A stretch of 46,962 nucleotides of DNA from an uncultured Atopobiaceae bacterium (GTDB taxonomy: Bacteria > Actinomycetota > Coriobacteriia > Coriobacteriales > Atopobiaceae), in contig CALUHH010000015.1 of assembly GCA_944320385.1 (NCBI GenBank), positions 1-46,962 of the forward strand. Direction: 5' to 3'. Shown in pieces: positions 8,059-15,263 of the stretch. Made by a program: the position numbers and the translations under genes. Numbering within the stretch: the stretch's first letter is position 1; each line of letters opens with the position of its first letter. Under the pieces are notes generated by a model that saw only the letters and a program-made list of their open reading frames with translations, made no database searches and was not told the DNA's origin.

Positions 8059-8135
8059 GCATCCGGCAAGCGTGGGCGCCCGCGAGGGTTTTTGTCCGGC
8101 GGGCATGGCACAATGGCCGTGACGAGGAGGGACAC

Positions 8136-8837
8136 ATGGGCGAGAAGAACCACAGCGAGACAAGCCTCGCGCGCCGCCGCGCCCGCGTGGTCGCGGCGCT
8201 CGTGGCGGTGGCCGCGGTGCTCGCCCTGTGCTGCGCGCGGTGGATGCCGGAGGTCTATGCCTGGGCGTCCGACCCGGCCGCCGTGCGCGCCTTCGTGGCG
8301 GACCACGCCCTGCTGTCACGTCTTGCGGTAGGGGGCGTCAACGCCCTGCAGATCGCCCTCGCGTTTCTCCCGGGGGAGCCCGTGGAGCTTGCCGCGGGAT
8401 ACGCCTTCGGCTTTGTCGAGGGCACCCTCGTGTGCATGGCGGCGAGCGCCGTCGCCTCGAGTGCCATCTACTGGGCGGTCCGGCGCTGGGGCTGGTCGCT
8501 CGTGGGGCTGTTCTTCGACCGCAGCCATCTGGACCGCTTCTCCTGGCTGCACAACACGCGCCGGCTCGAGCTCGTGATGCTCGTCGTGTTTCTCATCCCC
8601 GGCACCCCCAAGGACTTCCTCACCTACTTTGCCGGCCTCACGAGCATGCGCTTCTCGGCCGTGCTCGCCATCACCACGCTCGGGCGCATCCCCTCGATCG
8701 TGACCTCGACGGTCGCGGCGTCCGCATTCGGCAGCGGCGACTACGGCGTGGCAGCGGCGTCGGTCGTCGTGGCGGTGGCCCTCGCCGCGGCGGGCGGGGC
8801 GCTCTACAAGCGCTTCGAGGCGCAGGTCAGGGGATAG
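8136..8837 (+). CDS. VTT-domain membrane protein (TVP38/TMEM64, DedA-related)
   Basis: The 233-residue integral membrane protein has the VTT signature: FLPGEPVELAAGYAFG, then a second conserved stretch ending FLIPGTPKDFLTYFAGLTSM. About five to six hydrophobic segments are visible. VTT proteins include DedA and TVP38; some members translocate or scramble phospholipid or undecaprenyl-phosphate, but the substrate here is unknown. The ATG at 8136 follows GAGGAGGGAC. Codons 3-5 are Glu-Lys-Asn inside an exact CGAGAAGAAC (8141-8150). Confidence 0.9.
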   Translation: MGEKNHSETSLARRRARVVAALVAVAAVLALCCARWMPEVYAWASDPAAVRAFVADHALLSRLAVGGVNALQIALAFLPGEPVELAAGYAFGFVEGTLVCMAASAVASSAIYWAVRRWGWSLVGLFFDRSHLDRFSWLHNTRRLELVMLVVFLIPGTPKDFLTYFAGLTSMRFSAVLAITTLGRIPSIVTSTVAASAFGSGDYGVAAASVVVAVALAAAGGALYKRFEAQVRG

Positions 8838-8861
8838 GGCGCGGCCCTTCGGCGGCCGATG

Positions 8862-9116
8862 CTAGAACGTCTTGAGGATGTCGCCGATCGCACGCGCGGC
8901 GGTGGACTCGTCGGCGCCGTCGATGCGCACGACGACGTGCTCGCCCGAGCGCACGCCGAGCATCATGAGCTCGAGCGCCTGCTTGGCGTCCACGGTGCGG
9001 CCCGCGTGCTCGAGGGTCACGCGGCTGCGCCATCGCCCCGCCTCGCTGGCGAGAAGGACGGCGAGCTGGACGTGCAGCCCCAGCGGGTCGGTGATGTCAC
9101 AGGGTAGCTCGAGCAT
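8862..9116 (-). CDS. HPr-like phosphocarrier protein with missing regulatory residues
   Basis: The 84-residue protein has the HPr fold pattern and length, and keeps the phosphorylatable histidine as His15 in DPLGLHVQL. HPr normally relays phosphate from PEP via Enzyme I to sugar-specific Enzyme II proteins. Canonical HPr reads GLHARPA, where the arginine two residues after the histidine stabilises phosphohistidine; here it is Gln. The regulatory Ser46 region (normally AKSIMGVMSLG) reads AKQALELMMLG, so the HPr-kinase serine is absent too. This may be a divergent or specialised HPr rather than the general carrier. The ATG at 9116 follows GAGAGGAA. The gene is solitary, with no Enzyme I nearby. 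CGAGAAGGAC on the other strand at 9050-9059 falls within the coding region. Confidence 0.75.
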   Translation of the reverse strand: MLELPCDITDPLGLHVQLAVLLASEAGRWRSRVTLEHAGRTVDAKQALELMMLGVRSGEHVVVRIDGADESTAARAIGDILKTF

Positions 9117-9250
9117 GGGGTTCCTCTCGGGGGCGAGGCGGTTTCCCGGCACGTTCCACCTTAGGCGCGTGGACGGATCGGCGGCAGCGGAAACTCGCCG
9201 AGCGCGTGCGGGCGTCTCGGCGGGCGGTAGCAAACCGGTCGCCGGCGCGC

Positions 9251-9256
9251 TACGAT
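9251..9256 (+). promoter_or_regulatory. -10 box implying a leaderless transcript
   Basis: TACGAT ends 6 bp before the ATG of the glycosylase gene. Normal -10 to start spacing would place transcription at or next to the A of the ATG, and no ribosome site is visible. A -35 was not found. Confidence 0.5.
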
Positions 9257-9262
9257 TGTCCC

Positions 9263-9787
9263 ATGGCAGACTACCAGCGCATATCCCATGGGTTCTCCCC
9301 GGTCTTCGACGAGCGCAGCCGCGTGCTCGTGCTGGGCTCGTTTCCCTCGGCGCTCTCGCGCGAGAACAGCTTCTACTACGGCAACCCGCGTAACCGCTTC
9401 TGGCGCGTGATGGCGGACGTGCTGGGGGAGCGCGAGCCCGCCCTCGACGACATCGACGCCAAGCGTGCGCTGCTGCTGCGCCACGGCGTCGCGCTCTGGG
9501 ACGTGATCGAGAGCTGCGACGTGCGCGGCTCGAGCGACGCCTCCATCCGCAACGTGGTGCCCGCCGACGTCGCGCGGATTACGAGCGTGGCCCCGATCGA
9601 GGCCGTCCTCTGCAACGGCGCCACTGCGGGACGGCTCTACAGCCGCTGGCTGGAGCCAATCTGCGGCCTGCCGGCAGAGGTGCTGCCCTCGACGAGCCCG
9701 GCCAACGCGGCGTGGCCGCTCGAGCGCCTGATTGAGCGCTGGCGCGCGGCCCTTCTCGCTTCGCTGGACGGCGCTCGTCGGGACTAG
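9263..9787 (+). CDS. DNA-deoxyinosine glycosylase (family 6 uracil-DNA glycosylase superfamily)
   Basis: The 174-residue enzyme matches the hypoxanthine-DNA glycosylase family. Motif 1 is LGSFPSALS at 24-32, followed by the diagnostic FYYGNPRNRFW at 38-47, and the C-terminal motif is LPSTSPAN. These enzymes remove hypoxanthine produced by adenine deamination and start base-excision repair in the cytosol. The start is the ATG at 9263, immediately behind a TACGAT -10 box. The 3' end overlaps the convergent PIN-domain gene by 4 bp. Confidence 0.85.
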   Translation: MADYQRISHGFSPVFDERSRVLVLGSFPSALSRENSFYYGNPRNRFWRVMADVLGEREPALDDIDAKRALLLRHGVALWDVIESCDVRGSSDASIRNVVPADVARITSVAPIEAVLCNGATAGRLYSRWLEPICGLPAEVLPSTSPANAAWPLERLIERWRAALLASLDGARRD

Positions 9788-10290
9788 GCCGTCTGCGGCT
9801 CCAGCGTCTCCAGGAGGGCGAGAAAGTCCTCCGGGCGCAAGCAGGCGACGGGCGCGTGGTGCATGAGGGCCTCGTCGGTGGTGAGGATGAGGTCCGCCCC
9901 TGCGCGCTGCGCCGCTGCCAGCACGAAGTTGTCCTCAAAGTCACGGTGCAGGTGCTTGTACTTGAGCGCGAGCCAGACGTCGGCGTTGTCCGCGCCCACG
10001 GCCGTGGCCATCTCGCTGAGATTGGTGACAAATCCCCAGGACAGTTCCGCGATGGCGAGGGCGTCTCCCTGCGTGAGCGTGCCGGTTGACCATCGAGTGT
10101 CCCGCTTGAGGTTGACCGAGCTCAGGTAGTAGACATCCTTTGCCGTTGTGACGGCGTAGAGCAGGTTGACCTCTCGCTCGTAGGCCGCGAGCAGGGCACG
10201 GCGGGCGGCCTGGTGTCCGGGCCGGGCAGCGAGGTAGTAGTCGAGCCATACGTTGGTGTCGACCACGACGCGTTGGGGTACGGAGCTCAT
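9784..10290 (-). CDS. PIN-domain toxin (VapC-like)
   Basis: The 168-residue protein begins with the PIN-domain strand VVVDTNVWLDYY, whose Asp11 is the first metal ligand. It has the later acidic positions DFEDNFVLAAA and LILTTDEAL. PIN-domain toxins are Mg-dependent RNases that cut tRNA or rRNA. Its ATG overlaps the stop of the upstream RelB-like gene in an ATGA arrangement, the classical antitoxin-then-toxin order. At 168 residues it is longer than typical VapC (about 130). It is convergent with the glycosylase gene and overlaps its end by 4 bp. Confidence 0.82.
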   Translation of the reverse strand: MSSVPQRVVVDTNVWLDYYLAARPGHQAARRALLAAYEREVNLLYAVTTAKDVYYLSSVNLKRDTRWSTGTLTQGDALAIAELSWGFVTNLSEMATAVGADNADVWLALKYKHLHRDFEDNFVLAAAQRAGADLILTTDEALMHHAPVACLRPEDFLALLETLEPQTA

Positions 10291-10760
10291 GCGGAGCGCG
10301 CCTCCTCGTAATCGGGGCCATAGAGGAAGGCCCCGTCCTGCTCGTCGAGCAGGCCGTACTCATCCATGAGCGCAAGCTCGCGCAGCCTGTCGTAGGGCAA
10401 GTTCGCCATAGTGGGGTCGGGCGTGATTCCGTGCTCGTCATAGAACCGCTGGCACATCGTGGCGCCCTCCAGGGCCACCTTGAGCCTGCACTCGCGCTCG
10501 GCCTCCCGGGCGGCGCGCTCCTCCTGCGAGGTGGGCTCGAGAAGCTCCCTCAGCTCCTGCGGGCGGTCGCGGTGGCGCAGCGCGAGCTCGTAGAGGCAGC
10601 GCACCGCCTCGGTGGGGGTGAGCCCGACCTGCTCGAGCACGGCGTCGCCCGCGCGCTTGAGCTCACGGTCGATGCGCGTGTTCATCTGCACGCTCGCCGA
10701 GCCCGTGCGGGGGCGCTTAGGTGCGGCAACGGGCGCGGTCTCAACGGCTGCGGCGTCCAT
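10287..10760 (-). CDS. RelB/DinJ-type antitoxin
   Basis: The 157-residue protein contains a RelB/DinJ-like ribbon-helix-helix at about residues 23-60 (VQMNTRIDRELKRAGDAVLE, then GLTPTEAVRCLY). Such domains bind the operon's own operator and neutralise the toxin. A long C-terminal part, rich in charged residues and ending DGAFLYGPDYEEARSA, presumably embraces the PIN toxin. RelB-type antitoxins are usually about 80-100 residues, so the extension is unusual. The pairing of a RelB fold with a PIN toxin rather than RelE is a mixed combination. The ATG at 10760 has an AAGGAGG ribosome site and the operator-like palindrome at 10781-10798 just upstream. Confidence 0.8.
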   Translation of the reverse strand: MDAAAVETAPVAAPKRPRTGSASVQMNTRIDRELKRAGDAVLEQVGLTPTEAVRCLYELALRHRDRPQELRELLEPTSQEERAAREAERECRLKVALEGATMCQRFYDEHGITPDPTMANLPYDRLRELALMDEYGLLDEQDGAFLYGPDYEEARSA

Positions 10761-10780
10761 GTGGCCTCCTTGTATAGCGT

Positions 10781-10798
10781 ATAGGATATCTATCCTAT
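10781..10798 (-). promoter_or_regulatory. Toxin-antitoxin operator palindrome
   Basis: ATAGGATA-TC-TATCCTAT is a perfect 8-bp inverted repeat with a 2-bp centre. It begins 20 bp upstream of the antitoxin ATG, in an AT-rich promoter region (a TATACR-like box lies between them). Position and symmetry fit autorepression by the ribbon-helix-helix antitoxin. Confidence 0.65.
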
Positions 10799-10824
10799 CA
10801 CACTAGCATTCGAAAGGCGAGAAA

Positions 10825-10858
10825 AACGGGCTGCCCCGCCGAGACAGGACGGCCCGTT
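10825..10858 (-). terminator. Intrinsic terminator of the GH32 gene
   Basis: On the minus strand, AACGGGC and GCCCGTT flank a 20-base loop and are followed by TTTTCTC. The hairpin lies 43 bp after the GH32 stop codon, in the right orientation to end that transcript, just before the toxin-antitoxin promoter. Confidence 0.6.
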
Positions 10859-10901
10859 CACCCTGACAGTGTTGGGTTCTTGGGGTGGGTGTGCGGGGAG
10901 G

Positions 10902-12293
10902 CTAGTACGTGCCCGCCATGCCGTCGCCCATCTCCCAGATGATGAAAAGGGACTGTCCCTTTTCATCAATCGTGAGGGAGGGGGAGCGGGGGAACCAGCG
11001 AGTGGCAAAGGCGAGCTCGCCGTCGTTGGCAAAGACCTCCACGGCCGAGCTGTCCACGAGGACGCGCAGGTCGCGTAGGTCGGAACACGGCGCGGTCCGC
11101 ACGGCGCGCCCGCGGCCGACGGCGTCGTCGGCAAAGCGCAGCGCAAGCTCGACCCCGTCCCACGTCACGAACAGCGCGCCGTCGAGAGAGAGCTCGAGCG
11201 GGCCTTCCACACTTCCGAGAAGAACGTCCGCCCGGTGCTCGACCAGCTCGAGCGACCCGTCCGCGGCAAGCTCGTGCCGCGCGCCGCGCAGCGCCTCGAG
11301 CTCGCGCGCGGGCCGCTGCAGCAGCGTCCCGTCCGCGCCCGCCGTCACCTCGCGCGGCACTGTGAGGCAGTGGCACCACGAGAGGCCTTCCGGCGCGCTC
11401 TCCCATGGCGCCTCCGGCGTGCCCATCCAGCCCACCAGCAGCGTGCGGCCGGACTCGTCGACGAAGCTCTGCGGCGCGTAGAAGTCAAAGCCCCGGTCCC
11501 AGATGCGGAAGGTGGAGGCGTCCAGCGCGAGGTCGCCCGCCCGCCCGAGCGTCTCGCCCGCGGGCAGCGGCAGGTAGCCTGCCTGGTCTCGGATGCCGTT
11601 CGCCCACGCGCGGTCCTGCATGCCCTGCGGGCAGATGGAGAGCCACTCGCTGTCGCCGAGAGCGATGCGGTCCGGGCACTCCCACATGAAGCCGAAGGGC
11701 TCGGCCGACCGGACGGTTCCGGCGTTCTCCCAGGCCACCCCGTCGTCGGAGCGCAGCCTGAGCACCAGGCCGCGGTCGTCGAGGTCGCGTGCGCCGAGGA
11801 TCATCCACCACGCGCCGCCCTCGCGCCAGACCTTGGGGTCGCGCACGTGACGGGTGCAAAACGTCGGGTAGTCGGCGTTTCTCAGCAGCACGTTCTTCTC
11901 GCCCATCTGACAGCCGTCCGGGCTCTCAATGAGAATCTGCACGGAGCGGCGCCCGTCGCGCACGTAGTCGAAGTCGCCGGTCTCCTCGACGTTGCCGGTG
12001 TAGTAGAGGCGCACGCCGCCCTCGACGGGAACGGCGCAGCCCGAGTAGGCGCCCGAGGCCTCGTCCGGGGTGTCCGGCGCGATGGCAAACCCGTCGCCGA
12101 CCGCGCGCCAGTGAACGAGGTCGTCGCTCGCGAAGTGGCCCCAGCCCCGCGGCGCGCTCGGGGCGGGCCAGTCGGGGCTGTACTGGTGGAACACGTGATA
12201 GGTCCCGCCGAGCTGACAGAGGCCGTTGGGGTCGTTGAGCCAGCCCGTGGGGGGCATGAGGTGAAAGCCGTTGCGCCAGGTTCCGTGTGACAT
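10902..12293 (-). CDS. GH32 sucrose/sucrose-6-phosphate hydrolase
   Basis: The 463-residue cytosolic enzyme is a glycoside hydrolase family 32 beta-fructosidase. The nucleophile Asp21 lies in WLNDPNGL, the transition-state stabiliser is RDPKVW, and the acid/base glutamate is in MWECPD. It hydrolyses sucrose or sucrose-6-phosphate to fructose and glucose(-6-phosphate). No signal peptide is seen, so the substrate must be imported. The upstream LacI regulator and the PTS-like leader remnant favour sucrose-6-phosphate. The ATG at 12293 has an AAAGGAG ribosome site. The C-terminal tail (DEKGQSLF) is encoded by a perfect 27-bp palindrome at 10941-10967. An antisense-strand GTTCTTCTCG lies at 11892-11901 and a CGAGAAGAAC at 11216-11225. 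Confidence 0.9.
   Translation of the reverse strand: MSHGTWRNGFHLMPPTGWLNDPNGLCQLGGTYHVFHQYSPDWPAPSAPRGWGHFASDDLVHWRAVGDGFAIAPDTPDEASGAYSGCAVPVEGGVRLYYTGNVEETGDFDYVRDGRRSVQILIESPDGCQMGEKNVLLRNADYPTFCTRHVRDPKVWREGGAWWMILGARDLDDRGLVLRLRSDDGVAWENAGTVRSAEPFGFMWECPDRIALGDSEWLSICPQGMQDRAWANGIRDQAGYLPLPAGETLGRAGDLALDASTFRIWDRGFDFYAPQSFVDESGRTLLVGWMGTPEAPWESAPEGLSWCHCLTVPREVTAGADGTLLQRPARELEALRGARHELAADGSLELVEHRADVLLGSVEGPLELSLDGALFVTWDGVELALRFADDAVGRGRAVRTAPCSDLRDLRVLVDSSAVEVFANDGELAFATRWFPRSPSLTIDEKGQSLFIIWEMGDGMAGTY
10941..10967. repeat. 27-bp perfect palindrome inside the GH32 coding end
   Basis: GATGAAAAGGGAC, a central T and GTCCCTTTTCATC are perfect reverse complements. It is AT-richer than its surroundings and encodes Asp-Glu-Lys-Gly-Gln-Ser-Leu-Phe near the C-terminus without breaking the frame. 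Confidence 0.85.
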
Positions 12294-12331
12294 GCTGCTC
12301 CTTTGCAGGTGGGGCGGTCCCGAGGGAGGGG

Positions 12332-12466
12332 CGTTATCGGGCTGGATTCGGACGGTTTTTGGATCAGAAGTGTCCGATTTCGGCCCGTTATTTCGGGTGC
12401 TTCAATAACGGGCCGAATCTGGTCACTTTAGCGAGAAGAACCGACCGAATCCAGCCCGTTATCGGG
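12332..12466. repeat. Double-hairpin element (C family, third copy)
   Basis: Two neighbouring hairpins fill this part of the 12294-12667 spacer. The second pairs AACGGGC...GGTC with GACC...GCCCGTT around a loop holding TCACTTTAGCGAGAAGAAC. The loop therefore contains an exact CGAGAAGAAC (12432-12441) and the CACTTT found in the copies at 21130 and 22562. The first hairpin carries ATTCGGAC and GTCCGATTT arms. The outer arms ATCGGGCTGGATTCGG and CCGAATCCAGCCCG also pair across the whole element. Its right edge supplies the stop codon of the 12-codon remnant. Confidence 0.8.
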
Positions 12467-12497
12467 AGAGGGCGGCCTGTCTGTAATCGAGTGCCAT
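12459..12497 (-). pseudogene. 12-codon 5' remnant, possibly of a sucrose PTS Enzyme II gene
   Basis: Behind a TATAAT promoter, two LacI-type operator sequences and a GGAGAGCGGAG ribosome site lies a frame encoding MALDYRQAALSR and then a stop. The stop falls inside the double-hairpin repeat. PTS EIIBC proteins for sucrose or beta-glucosides often begin with a similar (M)-x-DY-x-x-x-A-x-x-I stretch. This could be the start of a deleted transporter gene whose body was replaced by the repeat. It could equally be a short leader peptide. The Enzyme II assignment rests on about six residues and on context. Confidence 0.4.
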
Positions 12498-12527
12498 CGG
12501 CTCCGCTCTCCTGTTGTCTCCACGTCG

Positions 12528-12568
12528 ATTATACCGTAGGAAACCGTTCCCATATGAGAACGATTTCA
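12528..12568 (-). promoter_or_regulatory. Promoter with two LacI-family operator half-palindromes
   Basis: On the minus strand a TATAAT box occupies 12533-12528. Just upstream, GGAAACCGTTCC (12539-12550) and GAGAACGATTTC (12557-12568) both have the R-A-A-n-CG-n-TT-Y pattern of LacI-family operators. Their central CG steps lie 16 bp apart. They would cover the -35 region, fitting repression of the sucrose genes by the adjacent LacI protein. Confidence 0.65.
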
Positions 12569-12667
12569 CGTTACGACGGCGCGCGATGAGGGGTGTGCCG
12601 TGGCGGTGAACGGCAGGAAAACGTCGGCGACGGCAAGCGAGAAGAACGACAGGCTCGCAGCCCGCCG

Positions 12668-13651
12668 CTAGCGCGTGGAGTTTCTCGTCACGACCTCGTA
12701 GCCCATCTTGAGCTCGCGGGGGATGGAGTCGTCGCCGGTCATGATGCCCACGAGCATCCGGGCGGTCTCGACGCCGGAGGTCTTGTAGTGGAGGTGGACC
12801 GTGGTCAGCGTGGGCGTGACGATCTGGGAGATCTCGGAGTCGTCCATGCCCGTGACCGCCACGTCGCCCGGGACGGAGCGCCCGTACTCGCGCAGGCAGG
12901 TGAGCGCGCCGTAGGCGATGGCGTCGGTGGCGCACACGATGACGTCGAGCTCGGGGTAGGTCTCGAGCAGCGCCTCGGCCTGCTCGTAGCCGGAGTCCAC
13001 GGTGAACTCGGCGATGCGCATCGCGCGCTCGGGCACCTCGATCCCGGCCTCGGCGCACGAGTCGACAAAGCCGCGCCGGCGCATGTGGCCCACGGCGACG
13101 TCCTCCTCGAAGACGCCGATGTAGGCGGGGTGGGCGGCACCGCGCAGCGCGATCGCGGCGACGCCGCGCATGGCCTCGTAGTCGTCCTGGTAGACGCAGG
13201 AGCAGAGGTCGACGTTCTGACCGAGCACCACCACCGGGACGGGCAGGGCGGAGATGGCCTCGCGGTGCTCGGGCGTGATGACGGTGGCGATGAGGATGAC
13301 GCCGTCCACCTGGTTCTTCTCGGAAAAGAGACGGAGGAACTCGACCTCGCGGGCCTCGTCGTTGTCCGTGTTGGCGAGAAGGACGCGGTACCCCGCCTCG
13401 TTGAGGACGAGCGTGATGCCCGCGACCATGCGGCTCACGGAGGCGGAGTTGATCTTGGGGATGATGACGCCCACGACGTTGGTCTTGCCGGTGCGCAGGG
13501 CCTTGGCCTGGCTCGACGGCACGTAGCCGGTCTTCTCGATGACGCGGCGAATGGCGGCGCGCTTCTCCTGCGAGACGTAGCCGTCGTTGAGGTAGCGCGA
13601 CACGGTGGCGCGCGAGACCCCCGCCATCTGTGCGATCTGATTGATGTCCAT
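12668..13651 (-). CDS. LacI-family transcriptional regulator of the sucrose locus
   Basis: The 327-residue repressor has an N-terminal LacI helix-turn-helix (residues 1-25, INQIAQMAGVSRATVSRYLN) with hinge helix around SSQAKALRTG. A periplasmic-binding-protein-like sensor domain follows (VGVIIPKINSASVSRMVAGI, VCATDAIAYGAL, VAVTGMDDSEISQ). It most likely controls the GH32 gene downstream on the same strand, via the operators at 12539-12568, and itself via GGGAACGTTCCC at 13716-13727. The effector is unknown; sucrose, fructose or a phosphorylated form are candidates. The ATG at 13651 follows AAGGGAG. CGAGAAG motifs occur in the coding strand in two different frames (Ser-Glu-Lys-Asn near 13313 and Val-Leu-Leu at 13375). 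Confidence 0.88.
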   Translation of the reverse strand: MDINQIAQMAGVSRATVSRYLNDGYVSQEKRAAIRRVIEKTGYVPSSQAKALRTGKTNVVGVIIPKINSASVSRMVAGITLVLNEAGYRVLLANTDNDEAREVEFLRLFSEKNQVDGVILIATVITPEHREAISALPVPVVVLGQNVDLCSCVYQDDYEAMRGVAAIALRGAAHPAYIGVFEEDVAVGHMRRRGFVDSCAEAGIEVPERAMRIAEFTVDSGYEQAEALLETYPELDVIVCATDAIAYGALTCLREYGRSVPGDVAVTGMDDSEISQIVTPTLTTVHLHYKTSGVETARMLVGIMTGDDSIPRELKMGYEVVTRNSTR

Positions 13652-13715
13652 GTGGGCGTGCTCCCTTCACAAAGCATCAGAAGTGTACCGCACAACGGCG
13701 CAGCTCATGTCATGA

Positions 13716-13727
13716 GGGAACGTTCCC
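13716..13727. promoter_or_regulatory. LacI-type operator in the lacI/lysR divergent spacer
   Basis: GGGAACGTTCCC is a perfect 12-bp palindrome with the central CG typical of LacI-family sites. It lies 65 bp upstream of the LacI-family start codon, suggesting autoregulation. Confidence 0.5.
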
Positions 13728-13869
13728 CGCAAGGTGCAGCTCGCAGCTGGGCAAAGCGTTCGTACCTAAACCACATCTTGAGGTCAGTCCGAGTAAAGAG
13801 CTTCAAATTGTTACGTATGCGAAAATCCATAGGGCTAGGGCAACGAGATTGTTGAGAGGGGAATTGCGC

Positions 13870-14763
13870 GTGAACATCAAGCAGCTTCGGTATGTCACGG
13901 CGATTCTTTCCACGGGCAGCTTCTCATCTGCCGCCGCCTGCGAGGGCGTCTCCGTCCAGGCGGTCTCCAAGGCCATGTCCGAGCTCGAGAACGAGATCGG
14001 GGACCCCCTCTTCATCCGCACCAGCTCCGGCGTGACCCCCACGCCCCTCGGCGAGGCCTTCGGCGCCCGCGCCAACAAGGTGCTCACGGAGTTCGACGCG
14101 CTCGAGCGCTTCGTGCACACGCGGGCCCGCTCCGCCGGCGGCGTCTCCGGCCGCTTCGTGGTGGGCTTCTGCGCCCCCGAGTTCCCGGGCGTGGAGAAGT
14201 TCTGCGCGCTCATCAAGACCGTGACCGCCCGCGCCCTGGGCTGCGAGACGGACGTCCTTCTCACCGATGCCAAGACCTGCGTGGACGAGCTCAGGGCCGG
14301 ACGCTTCTGCGCCCTCATCACGCTTGGGCCCGTCAAGGGGGAGGGCGTCGTCTGCGGGAGGCTGGGGACCATGATGCCGGCGGTGGTCATGGCCGCCGAG
14401 AACCCCCTCGCCGAGAAGGTCGAGCTCACCCTCGAGGACATCAACACCCGTCCCGTGCTGCTCTATCCCGGCTACGAGCACTTCAACGACTCCGTGTGCC
14501 GCGCCTACGCCTCCCGGGGCATGACCTCCGAGCTGGTCGAGATCACGAGCCCCGAGGGCCTTGCCGAGTTCATCCACGACCGGCAGGGCCTGTCCCTCGC
14601 CGTGGGCGGGGAGTTCCTGAGCGCCTACGACGGCTGCGTGCTGCGCCCCATCGCCGCCAAGGACCGCATTCCCGTCCCCATCTGCCTCTCGTCGCTCTCC
14701 GGTGCGGGCGTGAGCTATCTCGAGCTCAGCCGTGCGCTCGCCAAGATGAAGATCCTGTTCTAG
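13870..14763 (+). CDS. LysR-family transcriptional regulator
   Basis: The 297-residue protein has the N-terminal LysR winged helix (NIKQLRYVTAILSTGSFSSAAACEGVSVQAVSKAMSELENEIG then LFIRTSSGVTPTPLG). The C-terminal effector domain is of the PBP-2 type. The GTG at 13870 is preferred because GAGAGGGG sits 8 bp upstream; a TTG 21 bp earlier has no site. It is divergent from the LacI gene, so the usual LysR logic would predict a target nearby. The downstream lipoprotein gene begins 62 bp after its stop and may be co-transcribed. Target and inducer are unknown. Confidence 0.85.
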   Translation: MNIKQLRYVTAILSTGSFSSAAACEGVSVQAVSKAMSELENEIGDPLFIRTSSGVTPTPLGEAFGARANKVLTEFDALERFVHTRARSAGGVSGRFVVGFCAPEFPGVEKFCALIKTVTARALGCETDVLLTDAKTCVDELRAGRFCALITLGPVKGEGVVCGRLGTMMPAVVMAAENPLAEKVELTLEDINTRPVLLYPGYEHFNDSVCRAYASRGMTSELVEITSPEGLAEFIHDRQGLSLAVGGEFLSAYDGCVLRPIAAKDRIPVPICLSSLSGAGVSYLELSRALAKMKILF

Positions 14764-14825
14764 GTCGCGTCGCGCTTCGCTGGAATCTCCCTAAAGACTC
14801 CCAAACCCCGTCGAGAGGGGACTTC

Positions 14826-15155
14826 ATGGCCGGAAAAGCCAGGCGCATCGTCGCCGGTGTCCTGATTGCGGGCGTGCTCGTCGTGGGCGGCGCGCTGGGG
14901 CTCAACGCCTGCGACAGCAACTACCCCGAGGGCGTGGAGACCGACGCACGCGAGGTGCGCAGCGTCTCTTTGAGCGGCACCAACTACGAGGTCGTGGACT
15001 ACGAGGACGACCTCTTCGAGCTGCCGGTCGACAGCACCGACGTCTACGTGCTCGAGGACAGCGGCCGCGAGTTCATCTCGCGCGACGAAGACACCCTCTG
15101 GATCAAGGAGGAGACCGCCGAGCGCCTGGGCATCGACGCCGCCGAGGGCGCGTAG
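14826..15155 (+). CDS. Small lipoprotein
   Basis: The 109-residue protein has a lipoprotein signal: basic MAGKARRIV, a hydrophobic stretch, then a lipobox LNAC with Cys at about residue 29. The exported part is small and strongly acidic (DYEDDLFELPVDSTD). It would be anchored on the outer face of the cytoplasmic membrane. The ATG follows GAGAGGGG by 6 bp. No family is recognised. Confidence 0.75.
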   Translation: MAGKARRIVAGVLIAGVLVVGGALGLNACDSNYPEGVETDAREVRSVSLSGTNYEVVDYEDDLFELPVDSTDVYVLEDSGREFISRDEDTLWIKEETAERLGIDAAEGA

Positions 15156-15218
15156 CGCGTTTGCCGACCAGCCGCGCTTCTCGGCCGTCTTGCCTGGGCG
15201 TGGGCGGCGTCGCACCCA

Positions 15219-15224
15219 TACAAT
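15219..15224 (+). promoter_or_regulatory. -10 box for the DhaL-like gene
   Basis: TACAAT lies 39 bp upstream of the ATG at 15264. It matches the window's recurrent TACAAT box; the -35 is unclear. Confidence 0.45.
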
Positions 15225-15263
15225 CGCTTCTTGAAGTCGAGGATCCCGGCGTCGGGAGGGACC

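Noticed and set aside
10287..10760. Antitoxin assigned as VapB
   Set aside because: The DNA-binding part reads as RelB/DinJ-type ribbon-helix-helix (RIDRELK...GLTPTEAV) rather than an AbrB-type VapB; the mixed pairing is kept in the annotation.
12459..13670. A 403-residue frame through the LacI region
   Set aside because: Only its last 12 codons have an initiation context; the rest is a shadow of the LacI-family gene in another frame.
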